DNA of 64,000 bases, from assembly GCA_947073285.1 (NCBI GenBank), contig CAMTJT010000003.1, forward strand, positions 50,690 to 114,689. Direction: 5' to 3'. The notes below the pieces were generated by a model. The model searched no databases. It saw only the letters and a list, made by a program, of their open reading frames with translations, and was not told the origin of the DNA. This document shows, piece by piece, positions 60,183-64,000 of this stretch. Numbering within the stretch: position 1 is the stretch's first letter; each line of letters starts with the position of its first letter. Both the position numbers and the translations under genes were made by a program. This DNA comes from an uncultured Clostridium sp. Its GTDB lineage: Bacteria > Bacillota > Clostridia > TANB77 > CAG-508.

Positions 60183-60266
60183 CTAGATAAATTTTTTTCA
60201 TGTTTTATAAACTATTCTGTTGCTTTATAAATTTGAACCCTTTATTCCTTGATTGCAATAAAACTC

Positions 60267-60980
60267 TTATTTAATTGCTCTAATCGCCTCATCAGTAACT
60301 TTATTTTTATCAAATCTTCTCATAATAAAAACAACAATTGCTACTATTAAAAATGTAATACCATATACCATTAAGCTAAATTGCCAATTTCCAGCTAAGA
60401 TATTTTCCCCTGCTAACGTAGAAGATATAACTGATGGAAATCTTGCAATTGTTGAAATAATAATAAATTCTAAAGGTTTGATTGGTAAAAGTGCTGCTAT
60501 ATATGTTAATAAATCTTTTGGTGTTCCTGGTATAAAAAATAATATGAAAATAATAAATCGAATTGTCTTTGGATTTTGAAATACTTTACTATTTTCTATT
60601 TTCTCTATCTTTTCTTTTGATACAAAATCATAAATAAATTTCCTGCCTAATTTATGAACTAGTATATAGATAAAAGCTGAAATAATGGCTGCTGATAGCA
60701 TAATAAATATTGTCCCCCATAAACCACCATAACAGATACCTGCTAATATTTCAATTGGTTCTCCTGGTATAATAAATAGAAAAATTTGTGCAAATTGTAA
60801 ACCAAATAATATAAGTACACCAATAAAACCAGAATTATCTATTCTTTGCTTAAAAGCTTGTTGACCTTGGGCAGTGCTTAAATCTTTAATAACTGGTATT
60901 AAATAAATTGTAACTCCTATTGCAATAGCAATTACAATAAATAATAAAATTAGTTTAAATATCTTTGTTTTCTGCTTCAT
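60267..60980 (-). CDS. TVP38/TMEM64-family (DedA-like) membrane protein
   Basis: 237 residues with five or more membrane segments and the family core FIIPGEPIEILAGICYGGLWG and FFIPGTPKDLLTYIAALLPI. Members are thought to move lipids or other molecules across the membrane. No neighbour indicates the substrate. Confidence 0.88.
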   Translation of the reverse strand: MKQKTKIFKLILLFIVIAIAIGVTIYLIPVIKDLSTAQGQQAFKQRIDNSGFIGVLILFGLQFAQIFLFIIPGEPIEILAGICYGGLWGTIFIMLSAAIISAFIYILVHKLGRKFIYDFVSKEKIEKIENSKVFQNPKTIRFIIFILFFIPGTPKDLLTYIAALLPIKPLEFIIISTIARFPSVISSTLAGENILAGNWQFSLMVYGITFLIVAIVVFIMRRFDKNKVTDEAIRAIK

Positions 60981-61091
60981 TACTTATACGCTCTTTTCTC
61001 TTTTTAATTTATTATTCATTATATCTCATTTCTTAGATGTTTAAAAGCATTTGTAATTATTTTATATAATTTTAAGTTTTTCTTAATAACT

Positions 61092-61670
61092 TCATCTATT
61101 TTGATACCATTTAATAAATTCTTGCATTGAATCAACAGAGTCTATCTTTTCTCTTCCTTCTCTTTCTTGATCTGTCATTTGTGCTAAAGTTTTTTCATAA
61201 CCATTTGGTTTATAAATATACCACAAGTCTGACCATTTTTTATTTGTATCTTGTCCTATCTTTTCTTTTGCTAGTTTTCCTTTATGTTCCCCCATGAATT
61301 GATATACTTCTTTTCCATCATAATACGATAGGCATTCTGTAAATTTACAATTTCTGTTTTCTTTTTCTTCCATTAGTTTTAGTATTCCTTCAATACCAAT
61401 TGTGTCTAGTGCATAATTTACATATGCTTTTGGAAAACCATTTAAAGCATCAATGAAAAAACCACAATCTAATGATATACATGGTTTATGTACTAATTTA
61501 TATGCCTCTTCCACTTTTACTTTTGAAATGTATTTTATGTCTTCACTTCTTGGTTCTTGTACCTCATATTCAAATATTTTTATATTTACATTTTTAAAAT
61601 GCTTTTGTGCTGATGCTATTTTTCCTTTGTTATGTGTTACAAATACAATTTCTTTATTAAGTTCTTCCAT
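61092..61670 (-). CDS. non-canonical purine NTP pyrophosphatase family (RdgB/HAM1)
   Basis: 192 residues. The N-terminal VFVTHNKGKIASAQK is the nucleotide-binding loop of the family, and DCGFFIDALNGFPKAYVNY matches the substrate site. It should hydrolyse ITP/XTP-like nucleotides to monophosphates. It lacks the usual SHR near the end and is somewhat divergent. Confidence 0.82.
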   Translation of the reverse strand: MEELNKEIVFVTHNKGKIASAQKHFKNVNIKIFEYEVQEPRSEDIKYISKVKVEEAYKLVHKPCISLDCGFFIDALNGFPKAYVNYALDTIGIEGILKLMEEKENRNCKFTECLSYYDGKEVYQFMGEHKGKLAKEKIGQDTNKKWSDLWYIYKPNGYEKTLAQMTDQEREGREKIDSVDSMQEFIKWYQNR

Positions 61671-61708
61671 CTTTTAGTACTTCCCCTTTCTCAATATGTG
61701 TTATAAAT

Positions 61709-61897
61709 TTATATGTTTTGTATATAACCATAAGTTTGTGGTAATCTACTTTTTTGTAAACTATATTTAATAAACTCTTTTACTTCTTCAAATGTATGAA
61801 TTTCGTTTTTTTCCCACCACTCATACATCCACTCTGTTATCTTATTAAGATTATTTTCATTTATTTCAGTTATTTTCTTTATTTCAATTTCTTCCAT
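61709..61897 (-). pseudogene. GNAT acetyltransferase, truncated after the first helices
   Basis: About 62 residues starting MEEIEIKKI; WMYEWWEKNEIHTFEEV and SLQKSRLPQTYGY match the N-terminus of a firmicute GNAT. The acetyl-CoA site is missing because the frame stops right after the first strand. ATG 61897 follows AAGGA by nine bases. It lies between two other acyltransferase-like genes. Confidence 0.6.
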
Positions 61898-61913
61898 ATA
61901 GTTCATTCCTTTA

Positions 61914-63059
61914 CTAATCTATGATTCCATCTTCTTTCATCATTAATATACTTTTTTCGTTAGAATCTTCATCTTTTGATATATTTATAAACTTGTTATT
62001 CCATAATTCTACTTTTTCATCACATAAACTGATGCTAAATATCTTTGGTTTACCCTCAAATATGTCTTTATGTTCTTTTTCATTATAATAATATTCCCCT
62101 AAATCCATATTTCTTTTGTAAAATATCTGTGCTTCACTATTCCAGATTTCAAAAGTATATAGTCTCAAATACTTCTTATTCAGAGTCTTTGCCTTTTCAA
62201 TTGTATAATCTAGTATTTGTTTTCCATATCCTAATTTTCGATATTCTTTCTTTATTCCAAACCAACTTAACCATACTGTATCTGAATATTCTGGAATTTC
62301 ATAAATGCCTGTTACTCCAACTGGTATATCTTCCATATAAGCTATATATCCTATGTACAAGTCTTTTCTTTCTCCTGTGATTTTCGATTTATATACTGAA
62401 TATGCACTTGAATTAGGAAAAATCTCATATTGTAACTTTGCTGCTACTTTTATATTATCTTTGCTTATTTCTTCAAATCGTAACTTCTTTATTATTTTGC
62501 AATTTTGTTTTATTCTTTCTTTTCCTGATATTGATTCATAAATATTTAATATTTCATCAATAATCATACTTTCATCATCTTTTATATTTGAGAATAAATA
62601 AGGTGTATATATGACATCGAACAAAAATAAATCAAAATTTAATTTTTTAAAGCCTACTTTTTCATAGAAATTCTTTCTCTTTTCTCTTAATAAATCTTCC
62701 TTTGCATCTTTCCCTAATCCAACCTTTTCAATCTCTATAAAAATACCACTATTTTCTTTTTCTTGTTCTAATAAAATTTGTAATGCTTTAGTACCAAATT
62801 TACTATTTCTATACTGTGGTAATATTGCTAAATAATCTAAAACTGCATATCCTTTGTCTTTAACTCTATTTAATACCATAAATCCAATTATTTCATTTTT
62901 ATATAAGATTTCTATAATCCTTGTGTATTGTTTTTCATAGGATGACTGTATTAATTCTAATGGTTTTCTTTCATCTTCTGGAAATATCTCTAAATAATAT
63001 GAATATACTTCTTTTTTAAATTCATCTATACTTATATCTTTTAATTTTATATCTTCCAT
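61914..63059 (-). CDS. tandem GNAT-domain acetyltransferase
   Basis: 381 residues with two GNAT folds: first half ILPQYRNSKFGTKALQILL, second half GIKKEYRKLGYGKQILDYTI, each the acetyl-CoA pyrophosphate loop (R/Q-x-x-G-x-G/A). The first lies about residues 1-150, the second about 190-330. Substrate unknown. The downstream gene starts 16 bases after. Confidence 0.8.
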   Translation of the reverse strand: MEDIKLKDISIDEFKKEVYSYYLEIFPEDERKPLELIQSSYEKQYTRIIEILYKNEIIGFMVLNRVKDKGYAVLDYLAILPQYRNSKFGTKALQILLEQEKENSGIFIEIEKVGLGKDAKEDLLREKRKNFYEKVGFKKLNFDLFLFDVIYTPYLFSNIKDDESMIIDEILNIYESISGKERIKQNCKIIKKLRFEEISKDNIKVAAKLQYEIFPNSSAYSVYKSKITGERKDLYIGYIAYMEDIPVGVTGIYEIPEYSDTVWLSWFGIKKEYRKLGYGKQILDYTIEKAKTLNKKYLRLYTFEIWNSEAQIFYKRNMDLGEYYYNEKEHKDIFEGKPKIFSISLCDEKVELWNNKFINISKDEDSNEKSILMMKEDGIID

Positions 63060-63190
63060 AATTTTTTATTTCTTTCCTATTTCCTCCATTTTGAATTTTG
63101 CAACATCATGCTACAAAATTCATATTTTACTTATTTATACCATAAAATTAATATAAATACAATTGTTTCCAAAATATTCATTTAGGTCAA

Positions 63191-63229
63191 ACAAAAAAAA
63201 TAGTAAAACTTAAAGTTCTACTATTTTTA
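63191..63229 (-). terminator. terminator of the rRNA-tRNA operon
   Basis: Minus-strand AAATAGTAGAACTTTAAG / CTTAAAGTTTTACTATTT-like stem followed by eight T, two bases beyond tRNA-Asn. Confidence 0.85.
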
Positions 63230-63230
63230 G

Positions 63231-63306
63231 TGGCTCTCCGTGTTGGACTTGAACCAACGACCTATCGGTTAACAGCCGAGCGCTCTACCGACTGAGCTAA
63301 CGGAGA
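63231..63306 (-). tRNA. tRNA-Asn, anticodon GTT
   Basis: 76 bases: acceptor stem TCTCCGT / ACGGAGA, anticodon loop CTGTTAA (GTT), T arm GTTGGTTCAAGTCCAAC and an encoded GCCA. Last gene of the rRNA operon. Confidence 0.95.
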
Positions 63307-63315
63307 ATATTTAAA

Positions 63316-63432
63316 ACTGGCGACAACCTATTTTCTCAGCAGGGTAACCCGCAAATATCTTCAGCACATTGGAGCTTGACTTCTGTGTTCGGTATGGGAA
63401 CAGGTATTTCCTCCATGTAATCATCACCAGAA
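63316..63432 (-). rRNA. rrf: 5S ribosomal RNA
   Basis: About 117 bases with the conserved CCTGTTCCCATACCGAACACAG (in part) and GGTTACCCTGCTGAGA; ends pair (CTGGTGATGA with GTCGCCAG side). Placed between 23S rRNA and tRNA-Asn. Confidence 0.95.
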
Positions 63433-63550
63433 ATGTTTTGTGTCTGTTTTGGCTTTCGCCTCTGCATACACTCAAAAATATATAGAGAAAGCTTTTAGCT
63501 TTTTCTTCACTAAAATTTCTTGTAAACTTTTTTCTTTCCCACTTTTTTGT

Positions 63551-64000
<450 letters not shown>

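Overview
This is a chromosomal stretch of a low-GC (roughly 30% G+C by eye), endospore-forming member of the Clostridia. Sporulation genes (spoIIP, a gerW/ytfJ homologue, spoVS), the recA-recX-scpA-DUF2953-ytfJ run, a T-box glycyl-tRNA synthetase, an LPxTG surface protein and cohesin/dockerin modules all point that way. I cannot name the genus.

Layout. 1-1,000: 5' end of pgi and two small, GC-richer orphan genes, each with its own promoter and terminator. 1,000-13,700: spoIIP, a decayed HD-domain gene, hisS, an MBL-fold hydrolase, relA/rel, a DUF4258/YgiT-type toxin-antitoxin pair, a third orphan gene, recJ, a DUF4097/LiaF-like pair, rpmE and an unlisted 53-residue membrane protein. 13,900-21,000: VanW-domain protein, D,D-carboxypeptidase, a wall-anchored cohesin protein and a 1,274-residue transglutaminase/Ig/cohesin/dockerin protein. 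21,100-30,200: amidoligase pair, ytfJ, DUF2953, scpA, recX, recA, a peptide-binding protein, spoVS, ymdB. 30,300-40,400: tRNA-Leu, a fourth orphan gene, HD hydrolase, RluA-type synthase, RNase P RNA, UPF0182, ftsY, nagZ-like, MATE. 40,400-45,600: accessory island with serine-recombinase remnants, a Nudix + PurA/PurZ-like pair and an ORF6N gene. 45,616-50,732: a 5.1-kb integrated element in the 3' end of tRNA-Thr, bounded by an 18-bp direct repeat, carrying a decayed MobV relaxase, a secreted protease, two paralogous Ig-like proteins and a decayed tyrosine integrase. 50,700-58,400: tandem tRNA-fragment repeats, two large surface proteins (one with a dockerin), a Cys-rich small protein, a U32-family protein and an RNHCP protein. 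58,400-64,000: glyS with T-box, TVP38-type protein, RdgB/HAM1-like, GNATs, then tRNA-Asn, 5S and 23S rRNA on the minus strand.

Most important observation: seven otherwise well-formed genes (spoIIP, MBL hydrolase, relA, nagZ-like, the element's protease, the U32 gene twice, RNHCP) are split by eight +1 frameshifts. At all eight, the reading frame arrives at an in-frame CGG codon. Skipping the C (or reading CGGN as four bases) inserts Gly where the family expects Gly and restores the rest of the protein. I found no CGG read as Arg in any host-like gene of the window, while CGG in the other two frames occurs more than twenty times without disturbance. The only CGG codons read normally lie in three GC-richer orphan ORFs. 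This suggests that CGG is unassigned in this organism, or works as a programmed +1 frameshift / quadruplet Gly signal.
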